In this document: piece by piece, positions 20,046 to 29,200 of the stretch
How positions within the stretch are numbered: the stretch's first letter is position 1
How the letters are laid out: every line of letters starts with the position of its first letter
DNA from: Thraustochytrium sp. TN22
Lineage: Eukaryota; Sar; Bigyra; Thraustochytrida; Thraustochytriidae
NCBI GenBank assembly: GCA_013306675.1
Contig: JABLUY010000162.1
Location: 1-64,000 of the forward strand
Direction: 5' to 3'
DNA length: 64,000 nucleotides
Made by a program: the position numbers and the translations under genes
Notes under the pieces: generated by a model
The model's input: the letters and a program-made list of their open reading frames with translations, nothing else
Database searches by the model: none
Told to the model about the DNA's origin: nothing

Positions 20046-21332
20046 ATGGAGGGCGGCGCCGCCGCGCAGCGCGCCGAGCTGGACAGCGACGCGGAGAACA
20101 CGGCGCAGGCGAAGGCGGAGGGCAACGACGCGGCGGCGGGGGACGCGCCGGACGCGGCGTCGGTGGCGTCAGAGGCGTCGAGCTCCGCGGCAACGACCCG
20201 CACGCTGGTGGAGGAGGAGGACGAGGAGGAGGAGGGGGCCGGGGTGGAGGAGCGGGTGCACGAGGCGGACGAGGCGCAGGCGAGCAAGGGGGCTGCGGCG
20301 CCGCCGGTGCCGCCACCCGCCGCGGCTCGACTCAAAGCGCCGCCGACGAGTGACCCATGGGAGGAGGAAGAGGGCCTGCGAACGGTTCACGAGGGCCGCC
20401 TGCACAAGAGCCGTGCGGGCGCGGCGCTCGGGCTGAGCGGGTCCCTGGTGCGCGTACGGCGACGCGAGGACGGGAGGACAGCGGTGCAGATTGAGGAGCG
20501 CGGCGTGTGGAGGACCGTGGCGGCCGACGAGGACCTGGAGGCGATCTGCTGCGTCGAGTATGAGGTGCAAATCTGGTCGCGCAGCAAGGGCAAGCTCGTG
20601 CTGCTGGCGCCCTCGCTGCACGACGCGCGAGAGTGGATGCAGCTCGCCGCGGGCCGCGCTGCACTGACCAAAGTCCTGCGCAACGTAATCGCCTGGCCCG
20701 ATCTGCGCAGCTTCGAGGACTTTGGCTTCGGCGACATCGTCCTGTTCCGCATCAACCAAGCGGTTGCCGGCGTGCAGCGCGCCTTCACGGGGTCGCCCTG
20801 GGACCACACGGGGATCGTCGTGCCGTCGGCCTGGGGCATGGCCTTTCCGTGCGGCTACGACGAGGACATGGAGCCGTGGATGCTGCTGGAGGCCACCCCC
20901 AACGGCGTCATCACCTGTCCGCTCGGCGAGCGCATCAACCAGTACCGTAAGGACGCCGGCGCACGCGCGTGCGTGCGCCAGCTGCGCCGCACCAAGGACC
21001 GCCGCCGCCCGCTACTGCCCGAGGTGCGCGGCGACCTGGAGCACCTCGTCACGGCCTGCGTGGGCGCGCCCTACAGCTACGCCAAGGTGGTGCAGGTCCC
21101 CGCGACCAAGTTCGTGTACGACCGCGTTGTCGAGGAGCGCGATGCCGGCGCCGGCTACTTTTGCAGCGAGCTTTGCGCGCGCGCGCTCGTCTGCATGAAC
21201 CTGTTGGACGGCGCCAAGTGTTTCCACCCGAACGCGTACTGGCCAAAGAGCTTCATCGCCGGCCACGACGTAGATCGCCATCTCGTGCCCGAGTACTACT
21301 TCTCAGCCGAGCTCGCCGTAGACTTTCATTAG
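20046..21332 (+). CDS. PH domain plus NlpC/P60-type papain-like protein
   Basis: A 428-residue protein. The first 110 residues are acidic and disordered. Residues about 113-205 look like a PH domain (HEGRLHKSR start, AREWMQLAAG ending helix), suggesting phosphoinositide or membrane binding. Residues about 218-420 match the permuted papain-like fold of the NlpC/P60 superfamily (YiiX/YebB and LRAT-related group): FGDIVLFR, then WDHTGIVV with His254, then GYFCSELCARAL with Cys373. The catalytic His precedes the Cys, which is the permuted order. Members act as amidases, thioesterases or acyltransferases on lipids and peptides; the substrate here cannot be told. The start context is ATCATGG. Its stop lies 12 bases from that of the convergent gene at 21345. 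Confidence 0.8.
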   Translation: MEGGAAAQRAELDSDAENTAQAKAEGNDAAAGDAPDAASVASEASSSAATTRTLVEEEDEEEEGAGVEERVHEADEAQASKGAAAPPVPPPAAARLKAPPTSDPWEEEEGLRTVHEGRLHKSRAGAALGLSGSLVRVRRREDGRTAVQIEERGVWRTVAADEDLEAICCVEYEVQIWSRSKGKLVLLAPSLHDAREWMQLAAGRAALTKVLRNVIAWPDLRSFEDFGFGDIVLFRINQAVAGVQRAFTGSPWDHTGIVVPSAWGMAFPCGYDEDMEPWMLLEATPNGVITCPLGERINQYRKDAGARACVRQLRRTKDRRRPLLPEVRGDLEHLVTACVGAPYSYAKVVQVPATKFVYDRVVEERDAGAGYFCSELCARALVCMNLLDGAKCFHPNAYWPKSFIAGHDVDRHLVPEYYFSAELAVDFH

Positions 21333-21344
21333 CTCCTTCCTCTA

Positions 21345-22196
21345 TCAGATTGTAAGAATGTGAGTGGAAGGGCCCAGGTCCGCTTGCAAGCGAAGTCGCT
21401 GGCGGTCGCCATACACACCCGGCACGACCTTGAACAGGCCACCGATCGTGTCTTGCCCGCTCGACGATTCCGACCACTCCTGACTAAAGTTCGCGACGTC
21501 CTTCTGGGCCAGCTCATACACCTTGCGCGCCGCCACACAGGCCTCCTGCTCCTTTGCGCTCAATGGCGCGCCGTCCTGCGCCGCCGTTGGCAGCCCCTTG
21601 GGGTCAAAAGCTGAATACGACGCCTCGAACGGGAATGTGTCCCACGGAAGGCCAGGCAGACCTGGGGTATTCATCACCATGTTCCATAGCACATCCCGCT
21701 GCTGGAACATGCGAGGAACCGCATACTTGACCACCGCCAGCCGCACGTAGCTCGCAAACCGCGTGTACAAGTTGAAGCCTTCATCTGGGTCCATCTGGTC
21801 GGCGTACCGGAGACTCTTGCCCTTGCGCCGCGATGTGAGGCTCGCCTGCGGCACGATCATGACCTCCTGTCGAACCCCAGAGGAGACCAGGTCCGCTACG
21901 CTGCGCGAAGGCGAGCCGTCGCCCCAGTGCCCGCCCGTCGAGAGCCGCAGCTCGACGACAAGCTGGGCCATGCGCTCCGCCATCTCCTCCGTCGCGCCCT
22001 TGGCAAAGCTCACGTAAACCACCAGTCCGCGCTCAATGCTGCGCGTGCATGAGTCGCTCACCACCAGATCTGCGCCATCGCAGCGCTGCACCACGCAGGT
22101 GATGAACGGTGTCGTCTCCTTCTTTTGCGACTTGGCCGGAGCGACATCCTTGGCGTCTCGCTTCTCCTGCATCTGCTGCTGCCCGTCTTCTTGCAT
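21345..22196 (-). CDS. Divergent DTD / DUE-B-like protein
   Basis: About 283 residues. The middle resembles D-aminoacyl-tRNA deacylase: an RGLVVYVSFAKG strand-loop, the MAERMAQLVVELRL helix, then VPQASL, a KGKSLRY loop and FNLYTRF in the family order. The two catalytic signatures differ. The usual SQFTL is PQASL, and the cis Gly-Pro motif region reads MNTPGLPG. It is therefore a family member by outline, but chirality-specific deacylation cannot be assumed. A Lys/Gln-rich leader precedes the domain and about 100 extra residues follow it. The open frame reaches 22346 but starts there with GTG and crosses a CGAGCC hexamer repeat, so ATG 22196 is preferred. A DNA-unwinding-element-binding (DUE-B) role as in animals is only an analogy. 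Confidence 0.6.
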   Translation of the reverse strand: MQEDGQQQMQEKRDAKDVAPAKSQKKETTPFITCVVQRCDGADLVVSDSCTRSIERGLVVYVSFAKGATEEMAERMAQLVVELRLSTGGHWGDGSPSRSVADLVSSGVRQEVMIVPQASLTSRRKGKSLRYADQMDPDEGFNLYTRFASYVRLAVVKYAVPRMFQQRDVLWNMVMNTPGLPGLPWDTFPFEASYSAFDPKGLPTAAQDGAPLSAKEQEACVAARKVYELAQKDVANFSQEWSESSSGQDTIGGLFKVVPGVYGDRQRLRLQADLGPSTHILTI

Positions 22197-22200
22197 CGTC

Positions 22201-22224
22201 CGAGCCCGAGCCCGAGCCCGAGCC
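22201..22224. repeat. (CGAGCC)4 hexamer repeat
   Basis: Four tandem CGAGCC units four bases upstream of the preferred ATG of the DTD-like gene, followed by a CTAT tetramer run at about 22356-22375. Both lie in its likely 5' leader. Confidence 0.8.
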
Positions 22225-22368
22225 CAAGTCCGAGTCCGTGTGCCGAGCCCGCGCACCCGCCCCTGCGCGCGCGACACCGCTGGCGTCTGCGCGCGCGCCC
22301 TTGCCGCGTGCGCTGTCGAGCCCGCGAGCCCGCTCTGGTGTGGCACAAGTTCGCGCCTATCTATCTAT

Positions 22369-25185
22369 CTATCCGGCAGGGGCGCCTTGGACTCCGAGGG
22401 CGTCGCGCAGAACCGGGAGGAGGCGCTCGCGGAGGCGACGCAGGTCCGCCTGGCGCCGCTGCATGGAGGCGACCACCTCGGCGGCCTCCGCGGCGAGCGC
22501 CTTGTCGGCGGCCATGTCGGCGGCGGCGTGGAGGCTGAGCTGTGCCCGAAGGGCCTCGCGCCGTCTCTTGTCGGCCTTGACGCGGCGCTTGAGGTCGAGG
22601 TACTCGCGGACCTGGGCGCCCACCTCGGGCGGCAGGGCCGGCCCGCGCTCCAGAACGGACGAGTTCCAGGACGCCACGGAGCACGAGGTTGCTGCCGGGT
22701 TGGTCACGGACCGCCGCCGCGGCAAGGCCGCTGCCGCTGCCGCCGTCGCAGCTGCGGCTGCGGCCGACGCCGCAGCCGCCGAGGCCGCTGCCGAGGCCCT
22801 GGGCGCGCCCAAAAGCGCGTCCAGCGGCCGGCGGGGCGCCGGGCGAGCAGCACGTTGAATGGTGAGACCTTGATCACGAGCAGCAGCGCCCGGTCCGCCG
22901 CTGCCGGTCGACACGAGCGAGTCCAGCCATTGAAGGGACAAGCTCGCTTGGGCCTGCGTGCGCGCCTCATACGAGCGCAAAGGCTGGCTCGGGATGCGAA
23001 GCGAAGGCGCCGAGATGTTCACATCCGGGTAGAAGCGGCCCGACCTTGCGCCTGCGACAGGCTTGGCGGCGGCGCCCCCGCGGGCCAGCCGCCGTCGCAG
23101 GGCCAGGTCGCGCCAGTGGAATGCGATGCGGGCCACGCGGTCGGCGAGCGACGCTGCGCGCCGCGCCTCGCGGGACTGAAGCGCCGCCGCCCGTGCGGCA
23201 CGGTCGGCCGCCGCGGCATCAAGCCAGGCAGCCACACCCTGGCGCACCAAGAAGTCGCGCCGCCAGCTACTCGCGAAGTCCGCCAGCTCGCGCTCACGCT
23301 GCTTGGACGCGTGCAGCGCCATCCACGCCGCCCATGAGGCCCGCAGCACCCGTTGGCGATGGTGACTCGACGCGCGGGCCTCCTGCAGCGCCTCATCCAC
23401 GCAGGCGGCGTGGTGCGCGGCCCAGGCTCGCCATGCGAGCCGCAACACGTGCATCTGCGCCAGGCGGCCTGCGCGCGCCACGAGCAGCCGCCGCGTGCGC
23501 TGGGCAGCCGCAAAGCGAGCTAGTGTCGCAAGCGCCTCCCGCTTTGCGCGGCGCGTGTAGTGCCCGTCTGCGCGCGCCTCGCGTACGCGGTCGAGTTGTG
23601 CCTGGCGCGTGGTCTCCACCCAAGCGGCCAGAGCTTCCCGCAGCTTGCGCGGCGCGACCTTGTCCTCGTAGAGCGCCTCGGCCTGAGCGCCTCGTGTCTG
23701 GATGCGCTCGCGCTCTGCGCGCGCATGTGCCGCCAGGGCCGCAAAGGTTGCGCGCGCCACGCGCTCCCGATGCGCATGGGTCGCGCGCGCTCCCTGGTCC
23801 CGCTTCCGGCGGGCGCCCTGTGCGTGCGCGAGCAGCTGATGCAGTGCACGCCGCAGCGCCCGTACCCGGCTCTGTGCGGCCAGGCTCGCCTCTTTCATAC
23901 ATCGCGCGCGACGCCCCGCGAGCGAAAGGAGCGCGCGGCGCTTGTGCAGGCGCTCCAGCGCCAGCTGCGCCTGCACCTCGCGCGCACGGGTCTGCACGCT
24001 GCACGTCAGCGCCAGGACCCAGGCTCGAAAGGCGCGCGCGGTGGCGCCGCGCGCCCAAAACCGCAGGGCAAGCGCTGTCTTGGAGCGCGCCTCCTTGGAG
24101 GCCGCGACGCGCGCCCCCCACGTCGCCAGGGCTCCGGCGAGCGCCTTTCGCTCCCGCACGGCGCGCAGCGCCCCTGCGCCATGCGCCAAGTGCAGGCGTC
24201 TCGAGTCTGTCGCGGCGACCCAGGCTCGCAGTGCGCCGCCCACGAGCACGTGCCAGCGGAACCAGACGGCCGCTGCGGCGTTCTCGCGCGCCCGTGCCAC
24301 GCGCGCGAGCTGCTGCTTCAGGCCGTCGAGGCCAGCGTGAAGGAGCAGGCGGCGCCGCAGGGCGTCGGCGCGAGCGTCGCGGTCCCTCTCGCGCTGGGCC
24401 ACGCTTTCGCGGGGAGCCGCGCGCCACGCGAGCAGCGAGGAGAGCAGGACGCGCTCGCGCGCAAAGGCCTCGGCCCGCCGCCGCTTGCGCAGCGCCTCGT
24501 GCGACCAGGCGGCCCAGGCCACCGCGAGCGCGCGCCGGCGCCGGGCCGCTTCGAGGCGAATGCGGAGCCGCTCGGCCTTGAAGCGCTGCAGGCGCGCCAT
24601 GCGCGCGTGCCAGTGCAGCCCACGCACGGCGCGCTGCGCCGTCTTGTCCGCCCAAAACCGGTACGCGAGCCTTGCCCGCTCGCGGTCAGCGCGCCGCGCC
24701 GCGACGCCCCTGCGCCACGCTTGGAAAGCGCGCGTCTGCAGCCGCAGCGCCCACATGCGCAGCGCGCGTAGCTTGCGCGACCTGCGCTGCAGATTCGCCA
24801 GCTTCGCGTGCCTGTGCAGCGCCTCCAGCACGCGCCGCAGAAGCGCCGCCCTGAAGTGCGCCTGCGCCACGTCCTCGCCGCGCCGCGCCGGCCTTGGCGC
24901 CATCGGCGCAGCGGGCTGCCCGGCCGCACCGGGCGCTCTCAGCGGCGACCGCTGCGTCCTCCGCCGCGTCGCAGGCGGCGACGGGGGCGGCGTCGGCGGC
25001 GTGGACGAGGGCTGCCCAACCATCGTCATCCTCGGCCGCGCCCCGGCGCCGTCGCTGGCGGCCCTGCGCTCGCGCCGAGCCGCCGCAGCGGGCGCGTGGG
25101 GCGCGGCGTCGCGCGCCCGCGGGCCCGCCGCCGCCGCCGCCGCCGCCGCCGCGCCGGGCCCGCCGCCCGCACCGCGCGCCGCCAT
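22369..25185 (-). CDS. SFI1-like centrin-binding repeat protein
   Basis: About 938 residues, built mostly of roughly 30-residue helical units with regularly spaced Trp, Ala and Arg, for example RMWALRLQTRAFQAW and ALAVAWAAWSHEALRK. This is the look of SFI1 repeats, each of which binds one centrin along a continuous helix at centrosomes, spindle pole bodies and basal bodies. Units run from about residue 80 to 740; the last 200 residues are less repetitive, with poly-Ala and a coiled-coil end. The longest frame begins with TTG, so the first ATG in a good context (25185, GCCATGG) is used. An alternative ATG at 25029 would place the GGC tract at 25125 in the leader. Assignment rests on repeat pattern, not on a named signature. 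Confidence 0.7.
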   Translation of the reverse strand: MAARGAGGGPGAAAAAAAAAGPRARDAAPHAPAAAARRERRAASDGAGARPRMTMVGQPSSTPPTPPPSPPATRRRTQRSPLRAPGAAGQPAAPMAPRPARRGEDVAQAHFRAALLRRVLEALHRHAKLANLQRRSRKLRALRMWALRLQTRAFQAWRRGVAARRADRERARLAYRFWADKTAQRAVRGLHWHARMARLQRFKAERLRIRLEAARRRRALAVAWAAWSHEALRKRRRAEAFARERVLLSSLLAWRAAPRESVAQRERDRDARADALRRRLLLHAGLDGLKQQLARVARARENAAAAVWFRWHVLVGGALRAWVAATDSRRLHLAHGAGALRAVRERKALAGALATWGARVAASKEARSKTALALRFWARGATARAFRAWVLALTCSVQTRAREVQAQLALERLHKRRALLSLAGRRARCMKEASLAAQSRVRALRRALHQLLAHAQGARRKRDQGARATHAHRERVARATFAALAAHARAERERIQTRGAQAEALYEDKVAPRKLREALAAWVETTRQAQLDRVREARADGHYTRRAKREALATLARFAAAQRTRRLLVARAGRLAQMHVLRLAWRAWAAHHAACVDEALQEARASSHHRQRVLRASWAAWMALHASKQRERELADFASSWRRDFLVRQGVAAWLDAAAADRAARAAALQSREARRAASLADRVARIAFHWRDLALRRRLARGGAAAKPVAGARSGRFYPDVNISAPSLRIPSQPLRSYEARTQAQASLSLQWLDSLVSTGSGGPGAAARDQGLTIQRAARPAPRRPLDALLGAPRASAAASAAAASAAAAAATAAAAAALPRRRSVTNPAATSCSVASWNSSVLERGPALPPEVGAQVREYLDLKRRVKADKRRREALRAQLSLHAAADMAADKALAAEAAEVVASMQRRQADLRRLRERLLPVLRDALGVQGAPAG
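25125..25151 (-). repeat. (CCG)9 triplet tract
   Basis: Nine units, GGC on the gene strand, either coding poly-Ala near the N-terminus of the SFI1-like protein or lying about 100 bases upstream of its alternative start at 25029. Confidence 0.85.
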
Positions 25186-25789
25186 GGCCGCTGCGCGCTC
25201 TTGGGGGGCAAAAAACCAGCTTTGCCGTGGAAACCGAGCCGCCTTCAAGGTAAGCTAGGTCGACTTGGAGTTCGTGGTGCGTCCCAGCCTGCTGCACGGC
25301 GGCGAGGACGCGCTTGTGGTCAACGGCGGCTTGGCCAGCGTCCCGGCCGGCTGCCCAAGCTTTACGTATGCTTGATTTGGTCTGCGCTGTCACGTGCCGC
25401 TGCGCTGGGTCGAGGTCCAAGCAGCGAGCCGGCGTTGTGGCGCGATTCGAGCAGCCATGCACGATTTGCAAGCAGCCGAGCACCTCGAAGGTGAATTGCA
25501 CGGCGGGTGTAAAGAAGAGCAGGACATGGCCTGATGGGGAGAGGCGACGAGGCTGCGCCGGAAAAGTCAAGACGCGCCAGCGCGAGCTCCTTTTGTGTTC
25601 GACGAGCAAAGAGAGAATCGGAAAAGGTGATGACTGCGGCGCTCTTCTCGACCATGGCGACTCAAGCCAGACGATTCGATCGGAGTCAGACAAAGAAGAG
25701 CCGGGCAGTCGTCGAGATCTACAAACAAGTTCGAGCACGCGCATGAGACAGAGAAGAAGAATCCCGCCCCGCCAGCATTCGCTAGCTGG

Positions 25790-25807
25790 TTGTGTGTGTG
25801 TGTGTGT
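25790..25807. repeat. (TG)9 dinucleotide run
   Basis: A simple TG microsatellite in the SFI1-like/SMG1 intergenic region; no function is implied. Confidence 0.9.
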
Positions 25808-26216
25808 AAGCTTGTATGCGTGGCTTGGCTAGCTCGCTAGCTCGCAGGCTTACTCTGCTCTGGCTTGCAAGGTCGCACATGCGCCATGCGACGACGAAAG
25901 CCGGACGACGAAAGACGACGACGATGACGAAAACTAGTGGTCGTGCACGGTATCGAATTGAGGCCAGAGAGAGAGAGAGCCCCTTGGCCAGGGTCAACGA
26001 CGGCGCGGCGGACGTGGACACGAAGATCAAGAATCAGCGAGCAGACCACCATTGCGCTCGCTCGGTGCTCGGCTCGGCTCGCGGCTCGCGGCTCGCGCGG
26101 CTCGCGCGGCTCGCGGCGGGCCCTGCGCGGACGGCGGCGCGCGCACAAGCCGCGCGTACGAGCTGCACGGCGGCGGCGCGCTGCATGGACGCCGCGGCGC
26201 GGAGCGCGTGCGAGCG

Positions 26217-26217
<1 letters not shown>

Positions 26218-26250
<33 letters not shown>
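26218..26250 (+). repeat. (GCG)11 triplet tract
   Basis: Eleven units ending 30 bases before the SMG1 ATG at 26280, on the coding strand. The frame through it has no ATG upstream, so it is very likely 5' leader. Confidence 0.9.
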
Positions 26251-26251
<1 letters not shown>

Positions 26252-26279
26252 GATAGCCCCGCCCCGGCGGCAGCCCGAG

Positions 26280-29200
26280 ATGGCAGCGACGCAGCAGGCG
26301 CTGGAGCTGGTGGACGGCGTCGAGGCGTGGGCCGAGGACGCCAGCCAGGCCGGCCCACGCGCCGAGCGGCTGGGGAGCCTGCTGCTGGAGGCGCAAGGCG
26401 ACGCCACGGCGACTGCCACGATCCTGAGCGTGGTGCAGCAGACCGCAACGGCGTCGAACGCAGGCAGGGATTTCGCGGCTCGCGCACTGGCGGTCTGCGA
26501 GGCCCGCAGGCCACAGAGCGTGTTGCCCTGGCTGCTGACCGGTGTCGAGGAGCACTACGTCTTCGCACGCAAACATGCGAGTGAGGCATGGGTGCACCTC
26601 TTGGCCGCCACGGTGAGGCACGCGGCCGAGCCGCAGCACATGGTAGCTGCTGTGCTGCACGAGCTGCTCGTGACGCGCGCACTGCTCTCGCGCAGCGCCG
26701 GCATGGCCGCCACCAGCCCTAGCGGTGGCCAGCGCGGCAGCAAGCAATCCGAGGCCGCCAACAATGGCCTACATGGCGGCGGGCCGGACGGGAACAGCGG
26801 CGGCGGCGGCGGTGCGGGCGCGCAGCCGACCGCTGTGGCGCAACTCCGCGTTGTGCGCGTGCTGGACAGTCTTGCAGAGACCGCCAAGGCGGTGAATGGC
26901 CTGGGCCAGGTGCAGCCTCACTTGCCGACCCTCTTCAACGCCGTTGTGGGTATGTGCGCCTCGTACCCAGCACCCGGCAAGGAGACGGCGGATGTCTTCG
27001 CTGCGGCGACGCGCTTCCTGTTGCGGCCTGATTTCGCACCGGACTGGCGTGCGCAGGAGCCGGTCTTTCTGCAAATGCTCTTCATGCTGGAGCAGGACAT
27101 GGAGACCGCGTGCCAACACACGGAGCTGCCGACGCGCACGACCGGCGTCCTCTCGGCCTGGCTCGCGGTGTATGTCGCGCTGCGTCGCGCCTGCGGGCCG
27201 CGGGTCCCGTCAGAAGACCGCGGCCTAGGTTTCTGGGCTAGCCAGGCGACGCACTTCGCGCGCCTCCTCTTTGCACAGGGCGACTATGCCGCCGTTGACG
27301 TGCTGGCCGTGGCTTGTACGCACTGGACGAGCGTGCTCAACTCACTCGAGCCCGGAGCGGTCGACCCGAGCCTCTGGGCCCAGCTCACCACGGTGCTTTC
27401 ATGCGCCTTGCGTCGCCCGCTCGCGCGGACAGTGCACGTCGTCCTGCCCGCACTAGGCGCGGCGGCTGGCGAGTTGGACGCTGCATCAATCGCGCGCATG
27501 CTGGAGGACCGCGGCGGCGCGCTGCTGGACCTGCTTCTCCGTGCGCGCGTCTCGGAAGACTCCCTGCACGCGCTCTACGATCGCATCTTCGCCAAGGTCC
27601 CCCTCGAGAGGCTTCTTGAGCAGGTCGTTCTTCACGGCCAAGCGGCGCAAAATACTCGAGACCAGACTTGGGCGCGCGTGCTGGTCGGCACGGGACTCAA
27701 GCGCGCCCGCGCGCGGCCCACGAGCGCGCAAGTCGGGCCAAGCACCCCCTCACCGCGGGCGCTGCGCGCTGCACTGACGGCACTCTCCCGGGACGCCGAG
27801 CTCCAGGTGCAGTGGTTGCGCCTGGCGCTCGCCAGCGCCGCAAACGAGCACGGCACGGCCAGCAAGGCATACAGTCGACTCATGGAGACAGCGGTGCAGT
27901 TTGCGCTGCGTCGACGTCAGCGGGGCCTGCTCATGGAGGGCCTCGACGCGGCACCGGTCGGCTCGCTGCCCTCGGCGCCCTCGCGCGCCTGCACGCTCGG
28001 CAATCCCGAGGATGCTCGTGTGCGCGCCCTCGCAGCGGCGAAGACGAGCGACCACGGTCTACTCGTCGCGCTCGTGGACGGCACGGACGCTGCGGTGCAG
28101 GACGCTGCCATGGCGCGAATAGCGCGCCTTGATTTTGTCCTGGATGCTGTCGTCCTGTCACGGGCCTGCGCACTCCTTGAGGGGGGCTGGGCGGCCAGTG
28201 GCGACCTCAAGACGCAAATTTATGAGCAGGCCGACGAATACCTGCAACGCTCGTCCGTGCTGGGACCCCGCTTCGCGGTACAGCGCTACCTGTTCACGAG
28301 CAGCGTCTCGGCGCTCGCGCATGGTCGCCAAATGCGCGTGGCCGCGGTCTACGCGGATCAGCTCGTGCAGCAAAAGCTGCGTTCGTACGCGGGCGGCGCC
28401 AACCAGACGCTCTTGCTCCTGGATCAGATTGTCAATGGTGTGCAGGCCGCGAGCTCGCCCGGGTCGCCCATGGAAGCGCACGATGCCGTGGCACACATGG
28501 CTGTCGTTCGAACGCTCGTCTTCCGTCTGGAGCGCGCCATGCGGCTCGCCGCGGACGCAGGCGCACGCCAGCGGGCCCGGGAGGAGGCCGGCGAGAAGGA
28601 CGCAGGAACCTTCACCGAGCCAGAGGACGCCGTGCGCGCCCCGGTGTATGTGTCGTCGTCACCGGCCGCTCGAAAGGTGTGCCGCTTCTTCGACAAGAAC
28701 TGGCCTGTGTGCCTGGAGTGGCTCCGTGAAGCGCGCAAGCGCGTTCTGGCGGGAGGCGGCGGTGTCAAGGTCGACGCCGACACCGTCTGGCACGCGTGGC
28801 GTTCGCTCGCGGAGTCGCCCGCGGAGGCCTCGCCAGACCCCAAGGTGCTTCGTTCCTTGGGCCAGGCGCTGGTGGCGCGCTGTGAGGACCCGGACGTCAT
28901 CAAGGAGCTGCTCAAGTGGGTGCCCGCGCGCGCTGTCTGGGAACAGACGATCGAGGCGGCCTGCCTGCAGAGCCGGGAGGCCTTTGAGGAGGGGGCGCGC
29001 AAGTACGCGGGCGTAGCGCAGGACCTCTTGGGCGACCCGGATGCCTTGGCTGCATGGCCCGCAGCCTCCGAGGCGCTCCGGTGGAGCGTGCAGGGCACGC
29101 TGGACTGCCTGGCGGCCTCTGGGGACGGCCCGGGTGTCGAGCAGTGGAGCCACTTCCTCGCGAAGGAGCAGGAGCGCGCCTGGGAGGCCGGGGACGAGGC

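Larger units (their letters stand above)
25186..26279. other. Divergent intergenic region, SFI1-like / SMG1
   Basis: About 1.1 kb without a supported gene. It carries a (TG)9 run at 25790-25807, CTAGC motifs at 25829-25845, a GA-rich strip at 25965-25980, tandem CGCGGCT units at about 26085-26115 and the GCG tract before SMG1. Confidence 0.5.

Noticed and set aside
18089-20353. A 754-codon plus-strand open frame over the ceramide synthase gene
   Set aside because: It is antisense to a clear ceramide synthase, has low-complexity Arg/His/Ala composition and includes the GCC tract as poly-Ala. GC-rich coding DNA leaves the opposite strand open.
26052-26279. N-terminal extension of SMG1
   Set aside because: The open frame starts with TTG, carries the GCG tract as poly-Gly and has no ATG before 26280.
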